DNA of 64,000 nucleotides, from positions 1-64,000 of the forward strand of contig CANMKK010000028.1 in the NCBI GenBank assembly GCA_947498455.1. Direction: 5' to 3'. Both the position numbers and the translations under genes were made by a program. This stretch comes from an uncultured Aquimarina sp. Its GTDB lineage: Bacteria; Bacteroidota; Bacteroidia; Flavobacteriales; Flavobacteriaceae. The notes under the pieces were generated by a model. The model did no database searches, was not told the DNA's origin, and saw only the letters and a list, made by a program, of their open reading frames with translations. Shown here piece by piece: positions 18,996 to 27,344 of this stretch. Positions within the stretch are counted from its first letter, which is position 1. Every line of letters begins with the position of its first letter.

Positions 18996-19003
18996 CAAAA
19001 GTA
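18996..19003 (-). promoter_or_regulatory. Putative -7 box of the act-cox operon
   Basis: Reads TACTTTTG on the minus strand, a match to TAnnTTTG, about 95 bases upstream of the actA start. No good -33 TTTG is seen. Confidence 0.4.
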
Positions 19004-19101
19004 CTATAATAAGTCGATTTTCGAAATGTTACGGAACCGTTAAATCATAATTTATAATTATTCTAAATAATATTTTTAAACGAATATGAGTTATTAAACT
19101 T

Positions 19102-19109
19102 TACCTTTG
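19102..19109 (+). promoter_or_regulatory. Putative -7 box for the SPOR protein
   Basis: TACCTTTG, a full match to TAnnTTTG, 17 bases upstream of the ATG at 19127. The -33 element is not clear. Confidence 0.55.
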
Positions 19110-19126
19110 CATCAAATCTATTTGTA

Positions 19127-19576
19127 ATGAGAATTTTAAATAAAAAAAGCAACCTTTTATTACTAGGTTTTTGTCTTACAGGAATACCTGCTTTATTCGC
19201 TCAGGATTCCATAAATCCTGATACTTCTTCGGTTTTTACTACCGTAGAGACGACTCCCACTTCTGACCCTACTGTAACCATAAACCAAGACCCTAGAATA
19301 AAAAGGCTTCTTGATATTCAAAATGAACTAGAGCTTAAAGGAGCTTTTAACAACAACTATAAAGTACAACTATATAACGGCAATATGTCTCAAGCCCAAA
19401 AAATACTCAAAAAAGCAGAAGCTGCTTTTCCTCAATGGAAAACTGAGATCAAGTGGGAAACTCCAGATTTCAAAGTATGGATTGGCAACTACAGAAGTAA
19501 ACTAGAGACAGATAGAGCCCTAAAAGAAATCAAAAAAGAGTTTGTTGGCGCATTTAGCTTCAAACCCGAAAAGTAA
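19127..19576 (+). CDS. SPOR domain-containing exported protein
   Basis: A 149-residue protein with an N-terminal signal peptide (LLLLGFCLTGIPALFAQ, cleavage after about residue 25) and a low-complexity Thr/Ser/Pro stretch. The C-terminal SPOR-like repeat starts with YKVQLYNGNMSQAQKILKK and ends VWIGNYRSKLETDRALKEIK. SPOR domains bind peptidoglycan stripped of stem peptides, often at the division site, so a periplasmic envelope role is likely. It is a single gene, divergent from the act operon, with its own -7 box and terminator. Confidence 0.85.
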   Translation: MRILNKKSNLLLLGFCLTGIPALFAQDSINPDTSSVFTTVETTPTSDPTVTINQDPRIKRLLDIQNELELKGAFNNNYKVQLYNGNMSQAQKILKKAEAAFPQWKTEIKWETPDFKVWIGNYRSKLETDRALKEIKKEFVGAFSFKPEK

Positions 19577-19599
19577 AAAACACATACCTATAACAAACA

Positions 19600-19646
19600 A
19601 AAAAAAAGACTGAAGTTACTTCTTGTAATCTTCAGCCTTTTTTTTC
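19600..19646 (+). terminator. Terminator of the SPOR gene
   Basis: An A run, then GACTGAAG pairing with CTTCAGCC across a 14-base loop, then eight T. It starts about 25 bases after the stop. Confidence 0.75.
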
Positions 19647-19794
19647 ACCTAAATCTTCGCAAGTTATAGCAACTCTAATGCATTTCACCTTCAAAACCTT
19701 CTACAAATAATTGCTAGTTTAGAATCTATACTTTGAAATAAAACAGAGTTAAAATCATAGCTCAGCACCCTTAAATTACAGGCAACACGATTTT

Positions 19795-19947
19795 TCAAAT
19801 GGAATTACTAACTAAAATCGCTTCTTACTAATACAAGTTTTAAAATAAAACGCATCGATAATGCTATTTCGACTTAACACAAGTACTATCACTGAATTTT
19901 CTTTTTCACCTGAACCAAAAAAAAATAATTTAGATATCGGTAATTTC
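19795..19947 (-). repeat. Family C dispersed repeat (copy C1)
   Basis: On the minus strand it aligns with 26539-26702: shared blocks include AAATTACCG, TTTTTGGTTCAG, TAGTACTTGTGTTA, ATCGAT and GAAGCGATTT/GAAACGATTT. A chance 82-codon frame covers it (19812-20060), but the other copy is not open in that frame, so I treat it as non-coding repeat. Possible weaker similarity extends to about 20050. Confidence 0.6.
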
Positions 19948-20209
19948 TTACAATAATTGACACAGCAATTAATTTTTTCAACCCATTGATATCGAAGTTT
20001 TATTAAAACGAAAGCCTTGATTACTTTCGACAGACCAAAACTAACAATATAAAATCCCATCTTAACAATATAAAACTACGGATATGATTCGATGTTATCC
20101 TTTGACTACACCAAAAATGCATACCCATTTCCTAGTCATTTATATAGTTAACATAAAATTACTGCAGTTCGAACTGAACTATTTTTAAAAATTAGATAAG
20201 TAATACCTG
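19948..20209. other. Gene-free stretch between repeats C1 and A2
   Basis: Very AT-rich, with a direct repeat of TAACAATATAAAA at about 20041-20076. I see no convincing gene, RNA or promoter here. Only the minus-strand chance frame mentioned under C1 crosses it. Confidence 0.5.
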
Positions 20210-20371
20210 ATACGATTTACGCATAAAACTTTCACATATAGTTCGTTTCTTTCGCACTATATCTGCGTTATAAAATTCAACAATAGCTACGGCTATTCTT
20301 TAGTTTCATGCCTTAATCTAGTACAAAATAATTCAATCTCTTTATATGAATTTCTTATCCATAAATCGTAT
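20210..20371 (-). repeat. Family A fold-back repeat (copy A2, complete)
   Basis: Both ends carry the terminal motif ATACGATTTA in inverted orientation, and the two halves are imperfect inverted copies along about 75 bases each, meeting at a tight AATAGC-CGTA-GCTATT hairpin. It lacks the roughly 24-base apical insert present in A3 and A4. The element would fold into one long hairpin in RNA or single-stranded DNA. The trinucleotide TGA flanks TACGATTTA...TAAATCGTA on both sides, a possible short target duplication. Confidence 0.75.
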
Positions 20372-20394
20372 GACACCCCTTCCGCACGTTTCAT
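20293..20394 (-). CDS. Possible 33-residue ORF running into repeat A2
   Basis: An ATG at 20394 outside the repeat opens a frame (starts MKRAEGVSYDLW) that runs through the left half of the fold-back element and stops at its apex. A -7-like TACTTTTG lies at 20409-20416. The same frame is open in A4 (DLWIRSSYKEFELFC), but most differences between copies change the amino acid, so selection for protein is not evident. Probably incidental. Confidence 0.2.
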   Translation of the reverse strand: MKRAEGVSYDLWIRNSYKEIELFCTRLRHETKE

Positions 20395-20423
20395 TTTAAA
20401 ACGGTAAGCAAAAGTATCACTCA

Positions 20424-20456
20424 TAAAAAAAACCCGTTAATGACTTAACGGGTTTT
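20424..20456 (-). terminator. Terminator of the rimP-nusA-infB operon
   Basis: Perfect AACCCGTTAA/TTAACGGGTT stem with a loop of four bases and a T run on the minus strand, 20 bases past the infB stop. Confidence 0.85.
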
Positions 20457-20476
20457 ACATATATTGATTCGAAATT

Positions 20477-23326
20477 TTATAACTTCTTCTTAACCGCTAC
20501 TTCCTGGAAGCACTCTATAACATCATCAATCTTAATATCATTGTAGTTTTTAACCTGTAACCCACAATCATATCCTTTAGACACTTCTTTCACATCATCC
20601 TTAAATCTCTTTAAAGAAGACAATTCACCTGTATATACAACAACTCCTTCTCTAATAAGGCGAATACCAGCATTTCGTAAGATTTTCCCTGTTTGCACCA
20701 TACAACCAGCAATTGTCCCGACTTTAGATATCTTAAATGTTTCTCTTATCTCAGCAGTACCAGTAATCTCCTCCTTCATTACTGGAGAAAGCATTCCTTC
20801 CATTGCATCCTTAAGATCATTGATTGCATCATAAATTATAGAATATGTTCTGATATCGATTTCTTCCTTATCAGCAACTTGTCTAGCATTACCAGCAGGC
20901 CTTACATTAAACCCAATTATAATCGCATCAGATGCCGAAGCCAACAACACATCACTTTCTGTAATTGCTCCTACAGCCTTATGTATAATATTTACATGAA
21001 TTTCTTCTGTAGATAATTTCTGGAAAGAATCCGTTAATGCTTCTACAGAACCATCCACATCACCTTTCAGGATAATGTTTAATTCCTTAAAGTCTCCTAG
21101 AGCGATACGTCGACCGATTTCATCAAGCGTTATATGCCTCTGAGTACGTACAGATTGTTCTCTATGCAATTGAGCACGCTTAGACGCGATATCTTTCGCT
21201 TCTCTTTCATCCTCAAGAACACTAAACTTATCCCCTGCTTGTGGCGCACCATCTAATCCCAATATTGAAACCGGGGTAGAAGGCCCTGCTTCCTTAACAT
21301 TGTTACCTCTTTCATCCTGCATCGCCTTTACCTTACCACTATTCTTTCCTGCTAAGACATAATCTCCAACTCGCAATGTACCTGCCTGAACTAATATTGT
21401 AGACACATACCCTCTTCCTTTGTCCAAGAACGCCTCGACAACAGTTCCTGCAGCCAATCTTTCTGGATTTGCCTTTAATTCAAGAAGCTCTGCCTCTAAT
21501 AACACTTTTTCAAGTAATTCCTTAACCCCTAATCCAGTTTTTGCTGAGATATCATGAGATTGGATTTTTCCTCCCCAATCTTCTACCAACAAATTCATAG
21601 CAGCTAATTTTTCCTTTATTTTTTCAGGATTTGCCTCTTGTCTATCTACTTTATTAATCGCAAAAATAATAGGCACACCCGCTGCCTGTGCATGACTAAT
21701 AGCTTCTTTTGTTTGAGGCATCACATCATCATCAGCCGCAATTACAATTATTGCTAAATCCGTTACTTGCGCACCACGTGCACGCATTGCGGTAAAAGCT
21801 TCGTGACCTGGTGTATCAAGAAATGCGATTTTTTGTCCGTTTTCTAACTGAACTCCATACGCCCCAATGTGCTGAGTAATCCCACCACTCTCGCCAGCTA
21901 TCACATTTTCTTTTCTAATATAATCTAATAGAGAGGTCTTACCGTGATCAACATGTCCCATAACCGTAACTATAGGGGCTCTGTTAATCAAATCTTCTGG
22001 CGCATCAACTATCTCTTCTATTGACTCTTCAATATCTGCAGTTACAAAATCAACTTCATAACCAAACTCATCTGCAACAATTGACAATGTTTCCGCATCC
22101 AAACGCTGGTTCATTGTAACCATAATACCTAAAGACATACAGGCTGAAATCACCTGTGTAGTCGGCACATTCATCATTGTAGCTACCTCAGATACAGTAA
22201 CAAATTCGGTAACTTTAAGCACCTTACTTTCTTGCTCTTGCTGTGCAACATCATCCTCCACCTTCTGACGGTGCTGATCACGTTTATCTCTACGATATTT
22301 AGCAGCTTTAGACTTATTAGATTTACCCTGAAGTTTTTCCAGAGTTTCTCTAACTTGTTTTTGCACTTCTTCTTCGCTCGGCTCCTCTTTTACAACAGCT
22401 GGTCTCTTTCCTCTTGCCGGCCCTCTACTACCACCTCTATTTCCAGGGCCTCGATTTCCACCGCCTTGCTGCCTATTATTTCCGGGGGCTCCTGGCTTAT
22501 TACCACCCCCATCTTTACTTATCCTTCTACGTCGTTTTTTTGGATCACCTGCTCCGCCAGCCTTATTCTTATCAGTCTTATCTTCTTTCTTTTTAGGCGG
22601 CTTTTGAAACTTTGTTAAATCAATTTTCTGACCTGTAAAATTTGGGCCATCTAATTTCTTATACTGCGTTTCCACCTTAACCGGCTCAACAGATACATCA
22701 GGCTCTTTTGCAGCTTGATCTTCTTTCTTCGTATTCTTCGCCTTAGGCTGTTCAATCTCTTTTTTAGCCTTTTTTTGCTCTAAATCAATAGGAGCTACTT
22801 TTGCTATTTTTATTCCTTTTTTAACTGGTCGATTAGACACAATCTCAGGCTTTTCTGGCTTTTTAACCTCTTCCTTTTTCTCCTTAACCTCAGCCACTTC
22901 TTTGACCTCTTCCTTTTCCTCTTTAGGAGTTTCCGTCGCCTTCACTTCGGGCTCTGCAACGGTTTCTTTCTTTTTATCCAAGTCGATTTTACCAACCTGT
23001 TTAGGGCCACTCAATTGAGCTTTAGCTTTTACAATCTCACGAGCTTCAGCACGCTTACGCTTCTCTTCCTGCTCAGTTTCTATCTGCACCCGCAACGCTT
23101 CTTTCTCTTTCCTTTTTTCTTCACCAACTTCTTTTGAAGCCACCTTTTTACTTTTGTCTGTTTGAAATTCATCAAACAAAAGCTGGTAAATCTCTGAAGA
23201 AATTTTTGTGGTAGGACGCGAGTCTATCTCATGACCTTTTGAATTCAAAAAGTCAACAGCCCGATCTAGCGAGATATTGAATTCGCGTAATACCTTATTT
23301 AATCTCATGGTTTTTGCCTCAGCCAT
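20477..23326 (-). CDS. infB: Translation initiation factor IF-2
   Basis: GTPase that delivers fMet-tRNA to the 30S subunit. It has 949 residues. An IF2-N domain opens the protein (MRLNKVLREFNISLDRAVDFL), followed by about 300 residues of Lys/Glu-rich and Gly/Arg-rich low complexity (residues 60-345). A second IF2-N-like domain comes around 370-430. The G domain has GHVDHGKTS near 456, DTPGHEAF and NKVD. Domains II-IV end with YDCGLQVKNYNDIKIDDVIE, typical of the tRNA-binding C2 domain. Third gene of rimP-nusA-infB, 44 bases after nusA, followed by a terminator. Confidence 0.97.
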   Translation of the reverse strand: MAEAKTMRLNKVLREFNISLDRAVDFLNSKGHEIDSRPTTKISSEIYQLLFDEFQTDKSKKVASKEVGEEKRKEKEALRVQIETEQEEKRKRAEAREIVKAKAQLSGPKQVGKIDLDKKKETVAEPEVKATETPKEEKEEVKEVAEVKEKKEEVKKPEKPEIVSNRPVKKGIKIAKVAPIDLEQKKAKKEIEQPKAKNTKKEDQAAKEPDVSVEPVKVETQYKKLDGPNFTGQKIDLTKFQKPPKKKEDKTDKNKAGGAGDPKKRRRRISKDGGGNKPGAPGNNRQQGGGNRGPGNRGGSRGPARGKRPAVVKEEPSEEEVQKQVRETLEKLQGKSNKSKAAKYRRDKRDQHRQKVEDDVAQQEQESKVLKVTEFVTVSEVATMMNVPTTQVISACMSLGIMVTMNQRLDAETLSIVADEFGYEVDFVTADIEESIEEIVDAPEDLINRAPIVTVMGHVDHGKTSLLDYIRKENVIAGESGGITQHIGAYGVQLENGQKIAFLDTPGHEAFTAMRARGAQVTDLAIIVIAADDDVMPQTKEAISHAQAAGVPIIFAINKVDRQEANPEKIKEKLAAMNLLVEDWGGKIQSHDISAKTGLGVKELLEKVLLEAELLELKANPERLAAGTVVEAFLDKGRGYVSTILVQAGTLRVGDYVLAGKNSGKVKAMQDERGNNVKEAGPSTPVSILGLDGAPQAGDKFSVLEDEREAKDIASKRAQLHREQSVRTQRHITLDEIGRRIALGDFKELNIILKGDVDGSVEALTDSFQKLSTEEIHVNIIHKAVGAITESDVLLASASDAIIIGFNVRPAGNARQVADKEEIDIRTYSIIYDAINDLKDAMEGMLSPVMKEEITGTAEIRETFKISKVGTIAGCMVQTGKILRNAGIRLIREGVVVYTGELSSLKRFKDDVKEVSKGYDCGLQVKNYNDIKIDDVIECFQEVAVKKKL

Positions 23327-23370
23327 AAATGCCTCTTATTTTATGCTCAAATATAAATTAATTGAAGTTA

Positions 23371-24603
23371 TTAATCTTCAAATTCTGATTTTAATATTCT
23401 AATAACCTCTCCTACTGTCTCTTCCTCAAGGTCAGTTCTTTTTACTAAATCTGACACATCATGCTCTAAAATACTCTTAGCAGTATCTAGTCCTATTTTA
23501 GCAAACTCTTCTATAATCCAAGAATCAATTTCATCCGAAAATTCAGATAATTCTACATCTTCTTCCACACCTTCTCTAAACACATCTATCTCATAACCTG
23601 TCAATTGACCTGCCAATCGTATATTATGCCCTCCTCGTCCGATAGCCTTAGAAACTTCTTCTGGTTTCAACATCACTTCCGCTCTATTACCTTCTTCACT
23701 CAACTTAATAGACGTAACCTTTGCTGGACTTAACGCCCTAGTTATAAAGAGCTGTAAATTATTAGTATAGTTTATTACATCAATATTCTCATTACCCAAT
23801 TCTCTAACTATACCATGTATTCGAGATCCCTTCATCCCTACACAAGCTCCCACAGGATCAATTCTATCATCATAAGAATCTACAGCTACTTTTGCCTTTT
23901 CACCTGGTATCCTAACTACTTTCTTTACAGTAATCAAACCATCAAAAACTTCAGGGATTTCAGATTCAAACAATTTCTCCAAAAACAATGGAGATGTTCT
24001 AGACATAATAATAGCAGGCTTATTTCCTTTTAGCTCCACAGATTCTATCACTCCACGAACATTTTCTCCTTTACGGAAAAAATCAGAAGGTATCTGCCTA
24101 TCTTTTGGCAAAATAATTTCGTTTCCTTCATCATCTAACAGAATAATAGCTCTATGTCTTATATGATGTACCTCTGCAGTATAAATCTCTCCTTCTAATT
24201 CTTTAAACTGTTTATAGATATTAGTATTATCATGCTCATGAATTTTAGAAATCAAATTCTGACGCAATGCAAGAATAGACCTTCTACCAAGATCAATTAA
24301 CTTAACCTCTTCCGAAACATCCTCTCCAACCTCAAAATCAGGTTCAATTCTTTGAGCCTGTGTTAATGAGATTTCCTGATTATCATCTTCTACTTCACCA
24401 TCTGCAACTACAACACGATTTCTCCATATTTCTAAATCCCCTTTATCAGGGTTTATAATGATATCGAAATTATCATCATTACCAAACTTCTTTTTTAATG
24501 CATTCCTAAATACATCTTCCAAGATCGCCATTAGTGTAACACGATCTATTAACTTGTCATCCTTAAATTCCGAAAATGATTCTATTAATGCGATATTTTC
24601 CAT
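23371..24603 (-). CDS. nusA: Transcription termination/antitermination factor NusA
   Basis: RNA-polymerase-binding elongation factor of 410 residues. The N-terminal domain (IESFSEFKDDKLIDRVTLMAILEDVFR) is followed by an S1 domain (around 135-200) and two KH domains (GACVGMKGSRIHGIVRELG and KAIGRGGHNIRLAGQLTG). A short acidic C-terminal tail replaces the repeats found in E. coli, as usual for Bacteroidetes. Twelve bases downstream of rimP. NusA affects hairpin-dependent termination, relevant to the terminator-like leader of its own operon. Confidence 0.97.
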   Translation of the reverse strand: MENIALIESFSEFKDDKLIDRVTLMAILEDVFRNALKKKFGNDDNFDIIINPDKGDLEIWRNRVVVADGEVEDDNQEISLTQAQRIEPDFEVGEDVSEEVKLIDLGRRSILALRQNLISKIHEHDNTNIYKQFKELEGEIYTAEVHHIRHRAIILLDDEGNEIILPKDRQIPSDFFRKGENVRGVIESVELKGNKPAIIMSRTSPLFLEKLFESEIPEVFDGLITVKKVVRIPGEKAKVAVDSYDDRIDPVGACVGMKGSRIHGIVRELGNENIDVINYTNNLQLFITRALSPAKVTSIKLSEEGNRAEVMLKPEEVSKAIGRGGHNIRLAGQLTGYEIDVFREGVEEDVELSEFSDEIDSWIIEEFAKIGLDTAKSILEHDVSDLVKRTDLEEETVGEVIRILKSEFED

Positions 24604-24615
24604 ATCAATCTATAA

Positions 24616-25083
24616 TTAAAATGTTATCATAACTTTTGCTTCTTTTATTTCTACATATGGAATAGAAGCTTCCTTATTTACAGTTACTTTTCCTTTTCCT
24701 ATTGGCTTTGGCTCTCTTGCCTTCCAAGCCAAAGTAATATCATCATCGGTTACAGAAATCAACTCTCCTTCTATCTCACCGCCCTCTATCATCTTAACCT
24801 TTAGTTTTCTTCCTAGGTTCTTCTTGTATTGTCTCACATGCTTTAATCCTTCAGAAACTCCCGCAGACATCACTTGCAAAGCAAAATCCTCCTCTTCTCT
24901 ATCCAAATTATGTTCAATAGCCCTACTTATCGCAATGCAATCTTCAACTTTCACCCCGTGATCTCCATCAATAATGACTTCGATACTATTATCTGGATTA
25001 ATAGTACAATCTATTAAAAACAATGAAGGATTTTCGACAAGTGCTCCCTCTAACAAACTCTGAACTTTCTTTCTTAATGACAT
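24616..25083 (-). CDS. rimP: Ribosome maturation factor RimP
   Basis: 30S assembly factor, 155 residues. The N-terminal domain shows LIDCTINPDNSIEVIIDGDHGV and EDCIAISRAIEHNLD, and an SH3-like C-terminal domain begins around residue 88 (GRKLKVKMIEGGEIEGEL). First gene of rimP-nusA-infB. The ATG lies 8 bases after the T run of a strong hairpin (25092-25117), so expression may depend on read-through. Confidence 0.95.
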   Translation of the reverse strand: MSLRKKVQSLLEGALVENPSLFLIDCTINPDNSIEVIIDGDHGVKVEDCIAISRAIEHNLDREEEDFALQVMSAGVSEGLKHVRQYKKNLGRKLKVKMIEGGEIEGELISVTDDDITLAWKAREPKPIGKGKVTVNKEASIPYVEIKEAKVMITF

Positions 25084-25091
25084 AACTAGAT

Positions 25092-25117
25092 AAAAAGAGG
25101 GGACTTCCCGTCCCCTC
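25092..25117 (-). promoter_or_regulatory. Terminator-like hairpin in the rimP leader (candidate attenuator)
   Basis: On the minus strand GAGGGGAC pairs perfectly with GTCCCCTC around a GGGAA loop and is followed directly by TTTTT. It sits inside the short transcript leader, downstream of the promoter at 25144-25173 and 8 bases before the rimP ATG. Confidence 0.6.
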
Positions 25118-25143
25118 CATCTGGTTTTTTAATTTCAACGGTG

Positions 25144-25173
25144 CAAAGATAGTAATAATATCTTAGATTCAAA
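25144..25173 (-). promoter_or_regulatory. Promoter of rimP-nusA-infB
   Basis: Minus strand TTTG (25170-25173), 18 bases, then TATCTTTG (25144-25151): a near-ideal Bacteroidetes -33/-7 pair. The expected start is around 25137, giving a leader of about 55 bases. Confidence 0.75.
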
Positions 25174-25343
25174 ACCTACTTAAGAATGAATTTATTCGTA
25201 AATTTAAATGATTCTTAAGCTGTTACAATCTTACCTTTTCAAAAAATCTTAAAATGTAATTTTGAAAAACTGATTTACACTGCATATCAGAAAGACAATG
25301 TTCTTTTCTTTTTCTAATTAAATTTCTCTAAACACAACCCACT

Positions 25344-26177
25344 ATGTTACAAAAAATACTCGTTCCAACAGATTTTTCACCTCAGGCAGAAAGTGCTTTA
25401 AAAGTAGCCTCCCAATTAGCTAAAAAAAATAATAGTGAAATATACTTATTACACATTTTAGAACTTCCGGTACACCTAAATGACCTAATGTCATCAGGCA
25501 ATTCTGCCCCCGCTCCGGAGGCAGTATTCTTCATGCAACAAACACACAAAAAATTCGAAGAAGTGTTAGCCAGCGATTACCTCGAAGACTTAGAAGTTAT
25601 TGAAACAGTAAGCTTTGAAGATGTACACAAAGGAATTGTAGATGCTTGCGAAAAAAACAATATTGATATTATAATTATGGGGTCACACGGGTCTTCAGGT
25701 TTTGAAGAACTATTCATTGGCTCCAATGCCGAGAAAGTTGTAAGAAGTACAAAACAACCTGTTCTAGTCATAAAGGAAGACTGCGATATTTTTAGTATTA
25801 AAGATTTAGTCTACGCTACAAATTTTGACAACGAAGACAAACCCTCATTAATCTCTGCTCATAAATTTGCCCAACAATTAAACGCAAAACTTCACTTAGT
25901 TTGGATCAACACAGCAAACAGCTTTAAAACTACTAGCGAAACAGAAGAAAAAATGAATCTTATGATTACAGGATTACCTATTGATAATTACACACTGAAC
26001 ATATATAATGATATCAATGTTGAAAAAGGAATCCTTAATTTTGCCAATTCTGTCAATGCAGGTCTTATAGGAATCAGCACACATGGAAGAAAAGGTTTAT
26101 CTCATTTTATTAATGGAAGTCTTGGAGAAGATGTTGTTAATCACGCAAAGAGACCTGTATTAACATTTAAAATATAG
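25344..26177 (+). CDS. Universal stress protein with two Usp domains
   Basis: A 277-residue cytoplasmic protein made of two tandem UspA domains (about 1-147 and 150-277). The first has the ATP-binding signature GSHGSSGFEELFIGSNAEKV; the second has STHGRKGLSHFINGS. The start MLQKILVPTDFSPQAESAL is canonical. It stands alone, divergent from rimP. The 3' region holds a family B repeat and a strong hairpin that probably terminates it. Role in stress survival is inferred from the family. Confidence 0.9.
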   Translation: MLQKILVPTDFSPQAESALKVASQLAKKNNSEIYLLHILELPVHLNDLMSSGNSAPAPEAVFFMQQTHKKFEEVLASDYLEDLEVIETVSFEDVHKGIVDACEKNNIDIIIMGSHGSSGFEELFIGSNAEKVVRSTKQPVLVIKEDCDIFSIKDLVYATNFDNEDKPSLISAHKFAQQLNAKLHLVWINTANSFKTTSETEEKMNLMITGLPIDNYTLNIYNDINVEKGILNFANSVNAGLIGISTHGRKGLSHFINGSLGEDVVNHAKRPVLTFKI

Positions 26178-26272
26178 AAATAACAAACCCTTAATAAACA
26201 TAAAAAAAAGCTTATTGAAATTTCTGGTCAAAGATAATTACCCACTCAGCATACCCTTATCTATACAGTCTT

Positions 26273-26377
26273 TAAGTCAGCTACATCGGAGCAAGCTACG
26301 AGGCATCTAGCGGACGCAAAATTTTAGAATTTCGAGGCAAGCCTCGGAGAATCAAACTCCACAATGTGGATTAAAAA
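26273..26377 (+). repeat. Family B post-stop repeat (copy B2)
   Basis: Begins TAAGTCAGCTACATCGGAGC about 95 bases after the UspA stop and ends CCACAATGTGGATTAAAAAA, aligning end to end with B1 (6086-6189) and in the same sense as the upstream gene. It runs directly into the terminator hairpin at 26373. Confidence 0.7.
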
Positions 26378-26424
26378 AGGAAACCTTAAAATTCATTTAA
26401 ATAAACTTTAAGGTTTCCTTTTTT
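26373..26424. terminator. Bidirectional terminator hairpin downstream of UspA
   Basis: A perfect 18-bp stem (AAAAAAGGAAACCTTAAA and its complement) with a 16-base loop. A and T runs on both sides allow termination from either strand. It lies about 200 bases after the UspA stop. Confidence 0.7.
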
Positions 26425-26538
26425 AAGACTTCAACATCAGTCCCTACCTGAAATACCCTAAAAAAACACGTATTCCTATATCAAATATACATAAGAGCTT
26501 TCTTTTAAGTTTTACGTCACAATACTAGCTCTTATATC

Positions 26539-26702
26539 AAATTACCGGAATCCTAATTGAATTAATTTTTGGTTCAGATAAAAAAATCAGAGGTAGTACT
26601 TGTGTTAGCTAAGCCAAAGTAACACGATCGATACATTTTATGTTTGAAACACAAACTAAAAAGAAACGATTTCAACAGGTAATTTTATTTGAGAATTGAT
26701 AT
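26539..26702 (+). repeat. Family C dispersed repeat (copy C2)
   Basis: Aligns with the minus strand of 19795-19947 over its whole length (shared TTTTTGGTTCAG, TAGTACTTGTGTTA, ATCGAT, AAACGATTT and ATTTGA blocks). No frame stays open through both copies. Confidence 0.6.
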
Positions 26703-27161
26703 TAGTATCGTCTAGCTACTTATAATTTGCACCTAAAGATAAAACCCAAAAATCATTCCACAAAAGAAAAACTCCTTTCGGACAACTTCTACTTTTTAAC
26801 CCCAAAATCAACACTAAGCCCATATCACAAAAATCTTGAGGGTAAAGTAATTCCTTACAACATTAGTATAGACAACAAGATTCTATCACTTCTTGCTAAA
26901 ATATACTTACCGCTGGTCTCATAACTCATTCTTTATAACACCGTAAGAGCACAAGTTTTTCAATTTTTATTAAAATTACTCAGCAAAACCTTGAGAAATA
27001 CCTAAAAACCCTCTAAACATTTTACACAATCTTAATTTAACTACAGAACCACTGAAAACCATTTTATACTACGAAAAAGCAATTTACACATAGAAAACAA
27101 CCATCTATAAATTGATTCTTACCATTTATAAAACAACCTAAACATCCTTCACTCCCTTATC
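26703..27161. other. Gene-free AT-rich stretch before the metalloprotease
   Basis: A 65-codon frame from a TTG at 26727 is not convincing (no family resemblance, no -7 box). I see no RNA or repeat here. Confidence 0.5.
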
Positions 27162-27169
27162 TATATTTG
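27162..27169 (+). promoter_or_regulatory. Putative -7 box upstream of the metalloprotease
   Basis: TATATTTG, a full TAnnTTTG match, 175 bases before the ATG. This implies a long leader that includes the palindrome at 27228-27241. Confidence 0.45.
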
Positions 27170-27227
27170 CGTGAAATTTCAAAAAAGGAAGTTTAACTGA
27201 TCACTCAAACTCCCTTAATAATCAAGT

Positions 27228-27241
27228 GTGTTGCGCAACAC
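27228..27241. promoter_or_regulatory. 14-bp perfect palindrome, possible operator
   Basis: GTGTTGCGCAACAC, unusually GC-rich for this very AT-rich intergenic region, between the -7 box at 27162 and the metalloprotease start. Likely a binding site for a dimeric regulator or a small RNA hairpin; the partner is unknown. Confidence 0.35.
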
Positions 27242-27344
27242 CAATTACTATTATGTATTGTTTTATAAATCACTCGTAAACAAAAACGAAAAATAGAATT
27301 TTCAAACAAAAGCTATTGGCAAATTTAGCGTAAACTAAAATCAA

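Noticed and set aside
19812..20060. Minus-strand 82-codon frame
   Set aside because: It overlaps repeat C1; the second copy of the repeat is not open in the same frame, and the product has no recognisable features.
26727..26924. 65-codon frame from a TTG codon
   Set aside because: Weak start, no promoter-like box, odd composition and no resemblance to known proteins in a repeat-rich gap.
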